Source: Rhizobium sp. BK376 (GTDB lineage: Bacteria > Pseudomonadota > Alphaproteobacteria > Rhizobiales > Rhizobiaceae). From it: a stretch of 64,000 bases of DNA. Positions 8,169 through 17,297 of this stretch are shown here, one piece after another. The stretch spans positions 1 through 64,000 of the forward strand of contig NZ_SLZG01000022.1 in the NCBI RefSeq assembly GCF_004341625.1, given 5' to 3'. The notes beneath the pieces are model-generated. The model was not told the DNA's origin. It was given only the letters and a program-made list of their open reading frames with translations, and did no database searches. A program made the translations under genes and the position numbers. How positions within the stretch are numbered: position 1 is the first letter of the stretch; the number at the start of each line of letters is the position of its first letter.

Positions 8169-9116
8169 ATGATCGACTGGGATGACATTCGTTACTTTCT
8201 CGCCGTGGCGCGCGAAGGATCAGTGCGGGCCGCCGCCGAGGGCCTTGGAGTTTACCATTCCACCGTGCTGCGACGCGTCGCGCAGCTCGAGGAGCGCTTG
8301 GGCGCGCAGATGTTTGAAAAGCTGCCTTCGGGCTATCGCCTGACGTCCGCGGGTGAGGAGGTCCTTGAGCTTGCCAACCAGATGGAAGCGTCGTCGCATC
8401 AGTTGGAAACGCGCCTCCTCGGTCGCGACCAGAGCGTGCGCGGCCTTCTGCGGGTGACCTTGGCCCCGGCCCTCGCAACGCACCTGCTGATGCCGGACTT
8501 CGCCGAATTCGCACGGCTGCATCCCGATATCGAGATGGACGTTCTGTCGTCCGGCGAGCTAGTCAATCTGACCAACCGGGAGGCAGACGTCGCGATACGC
8601 GTGGTCTACGACCGCAAGACGCTGCCGCTCAATCTTCACGGTTTGAAAGGACCTGAGGTGTTCGGAGGCGTCTACATTTCCCGAGACCGACTATCTGCGC
8701 GGCGTGGAGGCGCATCTGATCCCGTCCGTTGGATTGTGATCAGCAGTCATGGGGTTCCGGACTGGGCAAGTGAGGGCGAGGTTCGCACCACCGAGGTGCC
8801 GTTCAGGGTCACGGACGCCGAGGCTCAGATCGTCGCCGTCCGACAGGGACTGGGGATCACGACGCTGCCCTGTTTTGTTGGAGATGCCGACCCGCTGCTG
8901 ACGAGGGTGCCAGGCACTGACCTGCACATATACGGAACGCTCTTTCTTCTCACCCAAGGGGAGACGCGCAAGACGAAGCGGGTGCGTGCCTTCACGGAGT
9001 TCCTATCCCGCAGGCTCGCCGGCTATGCCCCGCTTTTCACGGGGCATAGCCAGGAAAGGTTCGGGGCCGAACCCAGCGGCAACAATGATGGCGACGTCAC
9101 CGTTCTTGAAAGGTAG
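8169..9116 (+). CDS. LysR-type transcriptional regulator
   Basis: The N-terminal winged HTH (WDDIRYFLAVAREGSVRAAAE, then YHSTVLRRVAQLEERLG) is followed by an effector-binding domain of the periplasmic-binding fold (GLLRVTLAPALATHLLMP onward), about 315 residues in total. Start taken at ATG 8169, just before the IDWDDIRYF helix; an in-frame ATG five codons earlier is possible. It is transcribed away from the SDR and F420-reductase-like genes and probably controls them and itself. The C-terminal 30 residues extend beyond the usual LysR end. Confidence 0.88.
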   Translation: MIDWDDIRYFLAVAREGSVRAAAEGLGVYHSTVLRRVAQLEERLGAQMFEKLPSGYRLTSAGEEVLELANQMEASSHQLETRLLGRDQSVRGLLRVTLAPALATHLLMPDFAEFARLHPDIEMDVLSSGELVNLTNREADVAIRVVYDRKTLPLNLHGLKGPEVFGGVYISRDRLSARRGGASDPVRWIVISSHGVPDWASEGEVRTTEVPFRVTDAEAQIVAVRQGLGITTLPCFVGDADPLLTRVPGTDLHIYGTLFLLTQGETRKTKRVRAFTEFLSRRLAGYAPLFTGHSQERFGAEPSGNNDGDVTVLER

Positions 9117-9171
9117 CCTTCCAGTGATCGAATGACGCCGCCGGGTCGGGGACTAAAGGCGGGAGATCAAG

Positions 9172-9963
9172 TCAGAGCGTGTCGATCAGGCCTCCGTCCA
9201 CCCGCATCGACGCGCCGGTCGTTGCGGACGCAAGAGGCGAGGCGAGGTAAGTCACGAGATTGGCGATTTCCTCCACGCTGGCGGCCCGTTGTATGAGCGA
9301 ACTGCTGCGGTGTTTCTTGACGAAGTCCGCCGCGACCTCCTCGATTGGCTTTCCCGTCTTCGCGCGCTCGTCGGCGAGCATCGCTTCGACGCCTTCGGAC
9401 AGCGTGGGGCCTGGGAGAACGGAGTTCACGGTGACGCCGGTTCCAGCCATGCGCTTCGCAAGGCCGCGAGCAACCGCGATGTCGGCAGTCTTGCTGACGC
9501 CATAGTGGATCATCTCGACCGGAATGTTGAAGCCGGATTCCGACGCGATGAAGATGACTCGGCCCCAGTCGCGTTTCTGCATGCCGGGAAGGTAGGCGCG
9601 CGAAAGCCTGACGGCGGACATGACGTTCACCTGCCAGTGGCGGTCCCATACTTCATCGTCAGCATCGAAGAAATCGAGCGGCTGGAAGATGCCCGCGTTG
9701 TTGATGAGGATGTCCACGTGGGGAACTTTGGCGACAAGAGCGTCACATCCTTCAGCGGTCGCGAGATCGGCCGCGACGGCGGTTACGGTGCCCTTTGCTC
9801 CTTCGCCTTTCAGGCGTTCGGCGGCCTTCACGGTCTTCTCGTCTGATCGGCCGTTGACGACAACGTGTGCACCCGCCCTGGCGAGCTGGCGGACGATCGC
9901 GTAGCCGATGCCTTCCGTGGATCCAGTAACGAGTGCGGTCTTGCCTATGAGGTCGATTTGCAT
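9172..9963 (-). CDS. SDR family oxidoreductase
   Basis: Complete 263-residue SDR: TGSTEGIG (residues 14-21), NNAGIF, catalytic Ser in FIASESGF, YGVSK at about 158-162, PGPT after the sixth strand, and the typical MRVDGGLIDTL end. NGRSDE at the end of strand 2 points to NADP(H). A good AGGAG lies 7 bases before the ATG. The 3' end faces the LysR gene; upstream is a 66-bp gap and then a VOC gene in the same direction, so a three-gene unit SDR-VOC-SDR read leftward is likely. Confidence 0.9.
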   Translation of the reverse strand: MQIDLIGKTALVTGSTEGIGYAIVRQLARAGAHVVVNGRSDEKTVKAAERLKGEGAKGTVTAVAADLATAEGCDALVAKVPHVDILINNAGIFQPLDFFDADDEVWDRHWQVNVMSAVRLSRAYLPGMQKRDWGRVIFIASESGFNIPVEMIHYGVSKTADIAVARGLAKRMAGTGVTVNSVLPGPTLSEGVEAMLADERAKTGKPIEEVAADFVKKHRSSSLIQRAASVEEIANLVTYLASPLASATTGASMRVDGGLIDTL

Positions 9964-10028
9964 TTTCTGCTCCTATGGGGTTTGGATTACAAAACTTATG
10001 AAGATTGACAATCGGTCGCTGCGGTCCA

Positions 10029-10424
10029 TCACCGCCGGGCGGCGGCCCGCTCCGACGCTTCACGGAACACGAGTTCAATCAAGATCTGGCCGGGCGTCCT
10101 GACGAACAGGCGCCGCTCGCCTAGATCGGGCAGGTCCATCGTCGAATAAGGGGTTTCGTTTTTGTCGAGGCGAGCCCGGAGTTCATCGTAACCGTCCAGC
10201 CGGAAGCCGATATGATCGATGACCTCGGCGCTGCGTCCGACGGGCGCCCCACCGCCGGGGATGAGATGGACGATCGGTTGGTCACCTTCATAGAGCCAGT
10301 AGCCCGGAAAGCCGAATGAGGGACGGTACCCGACCGTCAGACCGAGCAGGTCTTGGAGGAACTGTCTGGTACCTTCCAGATCGGCGGTCCGCAACGTCAC
10401 GTGATCGAGGTTCATGGCCTTCAC
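10029..10424 (-). CDS. VOC superfamily (glyoxalase-like) protein
   Basis: A 131-residue single-module VOC protein: LDHVTLRTADLEGTRQFL (first beta-alpha-beta with a His ligand), an EVIDHIGFRL repeat with the second His, and RTPGQILIELVFRE with the Glu ligand. These fit a metal-dependent glyoxalase/dioxygenase/bleomycin-resistance fold. The start is GTG at 10424, which overlaps the TGA of the upstream SDR (GTGA), so translation is coupled. An ATG three codons later is an alternative. The substrate is unknown. Confidence 0.85.
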   Translation of the reverse strand: MKAMNLDHVTLRTADLEGTRQFLQDLLGLTVGYRPSFGFPGYWLYEGDQPIVHLIPGGGAPVGRSAEVIDHIGFRLDGYDELRARLDKNETPYSTMDLPDLGERRLFVRTPGQILIELVFREASERAAARR

Positions 10425-11131
10425 CCGATCACGCCACCGCCATCGACCCGGACAGTCGACCCGGTGGCGAAGGGCGTGGTCATGAGGAAGAGCACTGCGT
10501 TGGCGATATCCGAGGGCTGACCAATAGTCTTGGCCGGCAAGTTGGCAGCAACGCGCTCGAACATGGCGTTTCGGCTGGCATCCTCCATCTTCGCCCAGAG
10601 GGGCGTGTCAATCAGGCCCGGGGAAACCGCATTGACCCTGATGGGCGAGAGTTCGAGCGCCAGCCCGCGGCCCAGGGATTCAAGAGCGGCATTGATCGCG
10701 CCCTGAAGGACTGAGGAACCGGATGGACGTTCGCTCAGGAAGCCGGAGATGAAGGTAAGCGAACCTCTCTCGGTAAAGCGGGCTGCCCTGGCGACCCGGT
10801 AGGCGCCCCAGAACTTGCTCTCCATCGCCCGCCTTGCATCGTCGAGAGAGAGCTTGCGAACCGGTCCGCTGGGCGTCTGTGCGGCAGAGATCACGACGTG
10901 ATCCCAGGCATCGTGCCCGGCAAAGAAAGAATCGACTGCGCTTTCGTCGCCGGTGTCGAGGACCGCCGTTTCGACGTCGCCGAGGGACGACGCAGCTTCA
11001 GCGAGCTTCTGTTTTGAACGGGAGGCGATCGTCACCTTTGCGCCGGCTTCGAGAGCCTGCTTTGCGACTGCATAACCTATCCCGGAACTGCCGCCGACGA
11101 CGAGGACGCGTTGATTGGTCAAGGATGTCAT
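10421..11131 (-). CDS. SDR family oxidoreductase
   Basis: A 236-residue SDR with GGSSGIG (residues 13-19) and ASRSK after strand 2 (NADP-type). The usual NNAG motif is replaced by ISAAQ, and the YxxxK catalytic motif is not obvious: the segment after TFISGFLS reads SGSSVLQGAINAAL, where a Tyr and Lys should stand. It resembles the group of short atypical SDRs that lack the catalytic Tyr. The end (VRVDGGGVIG) is normal. Start at 11131 with GGAGACC upstream. It heads the SDR-VOC-SDR unit and is divergent from a LysR gene. Confidence 0.85.
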   Translation of the reverse strand: MTSLTNQRVLVVGGSSGIGYAVAKQALEAGAKVTIASRSKQKLAEAASSLGDVETAVLDTGDESAVDSFFAGHDAWDHVVISAAQTPSGPVRKLSLDDARRAMESKFWGAYRVARAARFTERGSLTFISGFLSERPSGSSVLQGAINAALESLGRGLALELSPIRVNAVSPGLIDTPLWAKMEDASRNAMFERVAANLPAKTIGQPSDIANAVLFLMTTPFATGSTVRVDGGGVIG

Positions 11132-11252
11132 TTTGGTCTCCTGTTTGACGGGGAACCGTCGTGTTGAGTTCGATGTCCCAGAACATAAGGCATGACAGCA
11201 GTCGCAAGAATGGCTGTTGTCGGCGAGTGTCTCTTGCGATATCAGCAAGAGT

Positions 11253-12143
11253 ATGAGCGACAACTTCCTAGACATGCTTGTTTTCGTAAGGGTGGCGGAC
11301 GCGGGAAGTCTTTCCAGTGCCGCACGAGAGCTCAACTTCTCCCTGACTGTCGTCAGTCGCAAGCTGTCGCGGCTCGAAGAGCGGTTGGGCGTCCGTCTGA
11401 TGAACCGCACGACGAGGTCACTGACCTTGACCGAGGAGGGCACGCGCTTCTACGAGCGCTGCGTCCGCATCCTTGCTGAAATCGAGGACGCCGAGACGGA
11501 GGTCACGAGCGGCCGGGATACCGCCAGCGGCACACTGAAAGTGACTGCCACCTTCGCCTTCGGAATGCGGTGGCTTGCGCCGCTGCTAGGCGAATTTCAG
11601 CGCGCTCATCCCGGTCTGCATGTGCGTCTCGACACGGACGACGGCGTCGCGAACATCGTCGACGCCGGGTACGATCTGGCGATCCGGTTCGGTGCGCTTG
11701 CCGACTCCAGCCTCGTCGCGCGGCAGCTTGCACCCAACAGGCGGGTTATCTGCGCGGCGCCCGCCTACCTTGACATCCGCGGCCGGCCCAGTTCGCTCGA
11801 GGACCTTCTGCAGCACGACGTCGTATCTTTCGGCGACCCTCCGAACACGCATTGGGTGTTTGCGGATGGCCGCTCCGTCAACCTTCGCGGCAACCTCAGC
11901 ACCAACAACGGCGAGCTTGGCCACCGCTGGGCGTTGCAGGGAGCGGGCCTCATCCTGAAGTCCATCTGGGACGTTCAGGACGACGTCGCTGCCGGAAGGC
12001 TGGAAGTCGTACTTCCGGCGCACAGGCTGCCCGCCGCGCCGATACACGCGGTTTTTCCTCACAGTCGGCTGGCGGCGGCAAAAGTTCGCCTTTGCGTGGA
12101 CTTCCTCGCCGCGCGGCTAAGGAAGGCGTCGCCGGAACTGTGA
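11253..12143 (+). CDS. LysR-type transcriptional regulator
   Basis: A typical 296-residue LysR protein of the CrgA/DmlR-like group: MSDNFLDMLVFVRVADAGS, SSAARELNFSLTVVSRKLS (HTH), RLMNRTTRSLTLTEEG, then the effector domain starting at GTLKVTATFAFG. The start at 11253 is preferred over an upstream in-frame ATG at 11217 because it begins at the conserved first helix. It is divergent from the SDR-VOC-SDR unit over a 121-bp gap and is the probable regulator of that unit. Confidence 0.9.
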   Translation: MSDNFLDMLVFVRVADAGSLSSAARELNFSLTVVSRKLSRLEERLGVRLMNRTTRSLTLTEEGTRFYERCVRILAEIEDAETEVTSGRDTASGTLKVTATFAFGMRWLAPLLGEFQRAHPGLHVRLDTDDGVANIVDAGYDLAIRFGALADSSLVARQLAPNRRVICAAPAYLDIRGRPSSLEDLLQHDVVSFGDPPNTHWVFADGRSVNLRGNLSTNNGELGHRWALQGAGLILKSIWDVQDDVAAGRLEVVLPAHRLPAAPIHAVFPHSRLAAAKVRLCVDFLAARLRKASPEL

Positions 12144-12242
12144 CGGGTACCTGGGAGGGCCGGGTCACATCCGTAATCTCGAAATTCATGCCGCCGATGT
12201 GCATTTGGTGCGCCAAGAGCCCGGAAGCCAGGCGGCCGATAC

Positions 12243-12770
12243 TCACGGAGAGTAATGGCTAAACACGAAGTCCTTCGAGCGGTCGAGTTTTGTGTGGCAC
12301 GCAAAACAGGATTTTATGAGCGGCTCGCTCTGGTTGGCGATGCCGTTCTCGAACTGGCCATATCCCCACCCACCAGTGTCGGCGTACTTCTTCGAATCCT
12401 TCACGCTGATCTGCACATTCGTCGGGTCGCCCGCCACGAAGGACTGCGGCGCCGGAAACACGGCGTCGTTTTCGGGAGACGACTTGTAGACATACGCCAG
12501 GCGGGCAATCACCGATCCATCGGGGAAGGGCCGCGACCCCTCGCGGAATGCCTTCACGGCAATGTCGTTTCCGAGGATCGCTCGAATGTCATTGTTCTTT
12601 CCCGCTTCGTGGGCGACCGTGATCACCTGCCAATCACGATATCCTTCTGGAAGACTGACGCCGTAAATCGGCGAGGCATTGTCAGTAGCGGCGACGACAG
12701 CAACGACGAAAGGTAGACAGATCGCGGCAACACCTAACGGCAGCGCCCGCTTGGCAATGTACTTTCGCAT
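12243..12770 (-). CDS. Cytochrome P460 family protein, periplasmic
   Basis: The 175-residue protein has a signal peptide (MRKYIAKRALPLG, hydrophobic core, then a cleavage region near residue 30). A P460 domain follows: PEGYRDWQVITVAHE, DIRAILGNDIAVKAFREG, GSVIARLAYVYK, FVAGDPTNVQ, and a single c-type heme motif CFACH at residues 155-159 near the C-terminus. True P460 enzymes oxidise hydroxylamine with a Lys-crosslinked heme; most homologues in heterotrophs have unknown activity. The gene is convergent with the LysR gene and has 250 bp of non-coding sequence upstream. Confidence 0.85.
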   Translation of the reverse strand: MRKYIAKRALPLGVAAICLPFVVAVVAATDNASPIYGVSLPEGYRDWQVITVAHEAGKNNDIRAILGNDIAVKAFREGSRPFPDGSVIARLAYVYKSSPENDAVFPAPQSFVAGDPTNVQISVKDSKKYADTGGWGYGQFENGIANQSEPLIKSCFACHTKLDRSKDFVFSHYSP

Positions 12771-13019
12771 TTCAGTCTCCTTGTAAGAAAACCATATCGA
12801 TCATCTCCGCTCCACTTACATCCGCGTTTGGGGTTCACCTACTGCCCATGAAGTTGCCGTTTAACGTGCTGATCTGACCGCAGACGATATTCTGGATTCG
12901 TTTGATTGCGGGCCAGACGCGAGGAAGTGCGAAGCATCGTGGCATAGTACCCCATCGAAAAACTAAGCCCTAATGAAACGCTGCGATTGCTTCCAAACCA
13001 TCGCGGTCGTCCGGGATGG

Positions 13020-13937
13020 TCATGCGTCCGAGCGCGGCGTGCGGCCGAAGGTCCGTTTGAAGGCATGGCAGAACGCGCTTTGCGAACTGTAGCCGACATC
13101 CGCCGCTGTCATCGCGACGGACTGGCCCATGTCCAGCTTCCTTTGCGCAAGAACCATGCGCCAGCGGGTCAGGTAGTCGAGCGGCGGACGGCCCACGCGA
13201 TCGACGAATCTCTGGGTGAAGGCCGAGCGCGACATTCCGACCTCCGATGAGAGCATCGGAACCGTCCACCGTCGCGCGACATCGCCGTGCAACAATCTGA
13301 GCGCCGGACCGACTTTCGGGTCGGAGAGTGCGGTTATCCAGCCGATGTTCGTGGCGGGACCGGTGGCAACAAAGGCGCGGACCGCCACGACGATCAGGAC
13401 TTCTGCCAAATGCTCGGCGACCAGCGAACTACCCAGATTCCTGCCGCTGACTTCATTCCTCAAGGACTTGAGGGTGCTTGCAACAATCTCCGCGGTCGGA
13501 GAGGTTCGGTCGACGCGCAGGAAGGTCGGTAGGGCGTCCAGCACGAAGGAGGCGCTGCCATCGGCAAACCCGCTTCCACCGCCGATCATTGCTGTCTCGT
13601 CCGCCGCTCCAAGGCGCACGATATCTCGTCCCGGCGCGGCGTAGAGAGGCATGCCGTCTGCCGGGTCAATCTCCGGACTGCTTGCGACGGTGTAATGCGT
13701 GTTGTTGATGAGAACGACGTCGCCTTCTGTGATCTCGTCCGGCGGGCGGTTCGGCAGCAGGAGCCAGCATCGCCCCCGAGTGACTGCGACAAATTTTAGC
13801 CGCGCCCGTCCATCGAAAGAAAGTGCCCAGTCCCCCGCGGCTTCGAGGGCGGTTCCGCGGACGCTGCGCGCGCCGAGCGCAACAAGAACTTGAGAAAACG
13901 GATCGGAGTTTGTTTCGGCGGATCGCGACAAAGACAT
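13020..13937 (-). CDS. AraC family transcriptional regulator with cupin-type sensor
   Basis: The N-terminal half is the AraC_binding_2/cupin_6 type (DPFSQVLVALGARSVRG, RCWLLLP, GDVVLIN, ADGMPLYAAPG). The C-terminal half carries two HTH motifs of the AraC domain (RRWTVPMLSSEVGMSRSAFTQRF, then MTAADVGYSSQSAFCHAFKR, ending FGRTP). The frame is open to 14174, but the sequence before MSLSRSAETN is not family-like and would overlap the divergent SDR gene, so ATG 13937 is preferred (13958 also possible). It faces the SDR gene at 13998 across 60 bp and probably controls it. Confidence 0.85.
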   Translation of the reverse strand: MSLSRSAETNSDPFSQVLVALGARSVRGTALEAAGDWALSFDGRARLKFVAVTRGRCWLLLPNRPPDEITEGDVVLINNTHYTVASSPEIDPADGMPLYAAPGRDIVRLGAADETAMIGGGSGFADGSASFVLDALPTFLRVDRTSPTAEIVASTLKSLRNEVSGRNLGSSLVAEHLAEVLIVVAVRAFVATGPATNIGWITALSDPKVGPALRLLHGDVARRWTVPMLSSEVGMSRSAFTQRFVDRVGRPPLDYLTRWRMVLAQRKLDMGQSVAMTAADVGYSSQSAFCHAFKRTFGRTPRSDA

Positions 13938-13997
13938 GACCAATCGAGCATAGATCATCCTGTCCATGCCGCATAGGCTAGATTTCCCAACTAAAAC

Positions 13998-14747
13998 ATG
14001 GAGCCCATTGTGACCATAGAAAACAAGATTGTTGTAGTCACCGGCGCCGGGCGCGGCATCGGCCACGCGACCGCTCTCCATCTCGCCAAGCGCGGCGCAT
14101 ATGTCGTCCTCGGGGCTCGCAGTGAAGCAGAGATCGCCGCCTTGGCGGCGGATATCGAGACGACGGGCGGTCAAGCCATCTGGCGTGCGACCGACGTCAC
14201 CCGGCGTGCCGACCTCGATGCGCTGGTCGATCTAGCGTGCACACGTTTCGGTCGGCTCGATGTCATAGTCAACAATGCGGGCATCGGGCCGATTTCGCGC
14301 TTCGACGCCCTTCAGGTCAACGACTGGGACGCCATGATCGACGTCAACCTGAAGGGCGCGCTTTACGGGATTGCCGCAGCACTTCCGGTATTCGGTCGCC
14401 AGGACCGAGGCCATGTTGTCAACGTCATCTCGACCGCCGGCATCAAGATCGTCCCGACGATGGGTGTCTATGCGGCGACCAAAAATGCGCTGCGTACCGC
14501 TACCGAAGCGCTGCGCCAGGAGTCCGGCCGCAATCTTCGCGTCACGGAAGTGTCGCCCGGTTTCGTCGACACCACCTTTGCAGACTCCACGATCAAGGTT
14601 CCCGAGATCCGAGCTGCAATTCGAAAGCGAAAGGAAGAACTCGCGATTTCGCCGGATGCGATTGCAAGAGCGATTGCTTTCGCGATCGAGCAGCCCGACG
14701 ACATCGAAATCGGCAGCATCGTGGTCCGCCCGACCGCACAGGACTGA
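13998..14747 (+). CDS. SDR family oxidoreductase
   Basis: Complete 249-residue classical SDR: TGAGRGIG (residues 15-22), GARSE after strand 2, NNAGIG (about 91-96), catalytic Ser in VISTAG, YAATK at about 157-161, and SPGFVDT. The sequence is close to the NADP-dependent serine/3-hydroxy acid dehydrogenase-like group (SDR_c5-type). It is divergent from an AraC regulator with a short 60-bp intergenic region, an arrangement typical of inducible detoxification genes. Confidence 0.9.
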   Translation: MEPIVTIENKIVVVTGAGRGIGHATALHLAKRGAYVVLGARSEAEIAALAADIETTGGQAIWRATDVTRRADLDALVDLACTRFGRLDVIVNNAGIGPISRFDALQVNDWDAMIDVNLKGALYGIAAALPVFGRQDRGHVVNVISTAGIKIVPTMGVYAATKNALRTATEALRQESGRNLRVTEVSPGFVDTTFADSTIKVPEIRAAIRKRKEELAISPDAIARAIAFAIEQPDDIEIGSIVVRPTAQD

Positions 14748-15356
14748 CCATAGATTGCCAACGAGGATGGGCTGGCAAATCAGAACCGATCCCTCACCAC
14801 CTCTGGACCTTCGAGGTTGTTTGAACAGAGGTCGAAGAGATGGTGAGGATGGTATTGCTCGGCTTGGCCTGGGCATTTGGCGGCATTGGTGGGCGCCGGA
14901 TCTTCGGGACTATCGGAGTTCCTCTTCGTGGAAATGTGGGAGTATTTGTTGCTCAATGCTGGCAGGTGCAGGAAGTTTAGGCTCGACAACTACCAAGCGA
15001 GAAACGGTCGAACAAGAAGAAGGCCGCCATTGACAGCTGGCGGTCTTCAATGTGGTCACAGGAACATCGGATTGCGCGTCAAGCAGCGCCCCGCCGCGCG
15101 GCCTTGTCAGCCGCCTTCCGATCCGATCCACACTTCTCGATGATTTCCTTGCGAGCACTGCCTGAACATGCGTTTGGACAGCGCTTTGTCACCAACAGCG
15201 AGCAGCGTCCGGCCCGCCTCCTTGCTAACAAGAACGTGATGAGGGCGGACTGGCATTCAAACCAACCTCATGTCATGGGTCGCCTAAATCTCCCATCCGA
15301 ATACACCGCGCCAGATGATTGAACTCTCTTCAGCGACTGGTGATTGAGCTCTGATT
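14748..15356. other. 609-bp stretch without a convincing gene
   Basis: I see no standard gene here. One minus-strand frame (15077 to about 15240) reads KRCPNACSGSARKEIIEKC, then KAADKAARRGAA and stops. It has an AAGGAGGCGG site about 15 bases before candidate TTG/GTG starts, and a hairpin beyond its stop. It could be a very small basic protein, but no family is recognised and no ATG is available, so it is left uncalled. The remainder of the stretch has no recognisable coding signal. Confidence 0.4.
15020..15047 (-). terminator. 10-bp hairpin, candidate minus-strand terminator
   Basis: AAGGCCGCCA at 15020-15029 pairs over ten positions (one G-U) with TGGCGGTCTT at 15038-15047 across an 8-nt loop. 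On the minus strand it is followed by CTTCTTGTT, moderately U-rich. It lies just past the stop of the possible small minus-strand frame ending at 15077. Confidence 0.4.
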
Positions 15357-16736
15357 GTGTCCGAAACAAATGTAGCCGCCACCAAGCCCCAGATCTCTGA
15401 CATCAGTCTGTCGCGACGAGACCGTCTGGCGATGGCCGCGCTTATGTTCTCGATCGCGTTGGCCGTTCTCGATACGGCGATTGCGAATACTGCGCTGCCT
15501 TCGATAGCGGCAGGTCTGAATACGACGCCAGCCGCCTCGGTGTGGATCATCAACGCCTACCAGCTTGCCGCGGTCGCCACATTGCTTCCGTTCGCAGCAC
15601 TCGGGAGCGTTGCCGGCCACCGTCGCGTCTACCTTCTCGGATTGATTCTTTTCACCTTCGCGTCGGCGGCATGCAGCTTTTCCGGATCTCTCGAGACACT
15701 AACGGCGTCAAGGATCCTGCAAGGCATCGGCGCAAGTGCCATCATGAGCGTGAACACGGCGCTGATCGCCATGATCTACCCGAGCAAGATCCTTGGACGA
15801 GGATTGGGTCTCAATGCCCTGGTGGTTGGCATCGGTTTTGCGGTTGGTCCAACGCTCGCCTCCGTCGTCCTCTCCTTCGGGCCATGGCCATGGCTGTTTG
15901 CGATCAACGTGCCGATCGGCGTGCTTGCGTTGGCTTTCGCCTTTTCGAACTTGCCAAAATCTGACACGTCGGGGCACAAATTCGACGCCACAGCAGCTAT
16001 ACTCACAGCGATAGCCTTTGCCGCCCTCATCTTTGGACTGGGGGAAGCGGCGCAATCTGCGTCGCCCTATCGAACTGTCCCGGCGCTGGCCATTTTCCTG
16101 ATCGTGACCACAGTGCTCGTCAGATATGAAGCCAATAGTGCTGCGCCAATGTTGCCGATCGATCTGTTGAAGCGACCAATGTTCGCTCTATCCGCGCTGA
16201 CCGCGTTCTGCGCCTTCGCAGCCCAGGGACTGGCATTCGTTTCCTTGCCATTTTATCTCGAACATTCCCTGGGGATGAGTGAAACGACAACCGGGTTCGT
16301 GATGACACCTTGGTCGGCTGTCGTTGCAATCATGGCACCTATCGCTGGCCGCCTATGCGATCGGTATCCCTCGGGAATTCTTGGCGGGATTGGTCTTGCG
16401 TGTCTGGCTGCTGGCATGGCGCTCCTGTCGATCGCCCCAGCAGGCGCGAGCCTGGGAATGATCGAGATCTGCATGGTGGTGTGTGGCGCCGGTTTCGGGT
16501 TCTTCCAGTCGCCAAATCAGAAAGCGCTTATGTCTAGTGCCCCGAAAACAAGAAGCGGCGGCGCAAGCGGGGTCATTGCAACGGCCAGACTGATCGGCCA
16601 AGCAACTGGCGCTGCCCTTGTCGCCTTCAGCTTCGGCATCGCCGGTGAACACGGACCGACATTGGCCCTGCTGCTCGGCGCCGTCTTTGCAGCGGTGGGA
16701 TGCGTGGCAAGCGCGAGTCGGCTGCTGACACGGTGA
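15357..16736 (+). CDS. MFS transporter, DHA2 (EmrB/QacA-like) drug exporter
   Basis: A 459-residue, strongly hydrophobic protein with about 13-14 membrane segments. Signatures are LDTAIANTALPSIAAGL (the DHA2 motif D1-like LDxTIVNVALP), WIINAYQLA in TM2, GHRRVYLLG (motif A), and ASRILQGIGASAI (motif B). It should export drugs or biocides by proton antiport at the inner membrane. The start is GTG at 15357 (TCC-GAA-ACA follows). No membrane-fusion partner (EmrA) is adjacent, so it probably works alone, like SmvA-type exporters. Confidence 0.9.
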   Translation: MSETNVAATKPQISDISLSRRDRLAMAALMFSIALAVLDTAIANTALPSIAAGLNTTPAASVWIINAYQLAAVATLLPFAALGSVAGHRRVYLLGLILFTFASAACSFSGSLETLTASRILQGIGASAIMSVNTALIAMIYPSKILGRGLGLNALVVGIGFAVGPTLASVVLSFGPWPWLFAINVPIGVLALAFAFSNLPKSDTSGHKFDATAAILTAIAFAALIFGLGEAAQSASPYRTVPALAIFLIVTTVLVRYEANSAAPMLPIDLLKRPMFALSALTAFCAFAAQGLAFVSLPFYLEHSLGMSETTTGFVMTPWSAVVAIMAPIAGRLCDRYPSGILGGIGLACLAAGMALLSIAPAGASLGMIEICMVVCGAGFGFFQSPNQKALMSSAPKTRSGGASGVIATARLIGQATGAALVAFSFGIAGEHGPTLALLLGAVFAAVGCVASASRLLTR

Positions 16737-17297
16737 CCGCGATTTAACTGGCGGATGACAAGGCTGGTGGTCGGACCAAACACCTTGCTCAAGGCGAAGG
16801 GAGATACGAATTGCCGTTCTCTCTTTCTCGCTGACATCGTTCTGATCTATTCGGGTTCCTCCTGATCGGCGGGGGCACTCGTCGGGCTGCCGACAACGGC
16901 GCCGACCGGGGGCGGCCGCGCCCCTCCTTTTGACTACCTGAGATCACCGACGATCCTGGTACGATGAAGCATCATTTCCTTTCCGCTGCCAGGCCTGCAG
17001 ACCGCGGGGGGCTTGTCACTTGGAGTTGCTGCACACGTGAACGAGGAACTGAAGAATGCAGCCGCAAAATTCAGAAACCAGCGTCGGGTTTGAATAGTGC
17101 GATTGGACGGGCGGCGGTCTGCGTGCCATCGCCTTGATTGAAGAACCGCAGATGGCGGATCTGCCAAGGTATAGCCCCACGCGCTGACCCCATATGGGTA
17201 GGGCATGACGTACAAATGTAATATGCTGAAGAGGCTTTACAATTCGCGCGGTTTGCATCTCTTTACCCAAGACAGGTAGGTCCAAACGGGTATCACA
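16737..17297. other. 561-bp stretch without a gene
   Basis: No open frame here carries recognisable protein features on either strand. It contains a GC hairpin at 16909-16924. No repeats or operator-like palindromes were noticed. Confidence 0.5.
16909..16931 (+). terminator. GC hairpin downstream of the MFS gene
   Basis: GGGGCG at 16909-16914 pairs with CGCCCC at 16919-16924 across a GCCG loop, followed by TCCTTTTG. This is a plausible intrinsic terminator on the plus strand, 170 bp after the MFS stop. Confidence 0.4.

Noticed and set aside
15080..15240. Small minus-strand Cys/Lys-rich frame as a gene
   Set aside because: No ATG, no recognised family; only an AAGGAGG and a downstream hairpin support it, so it is described in the gap entry but not called.
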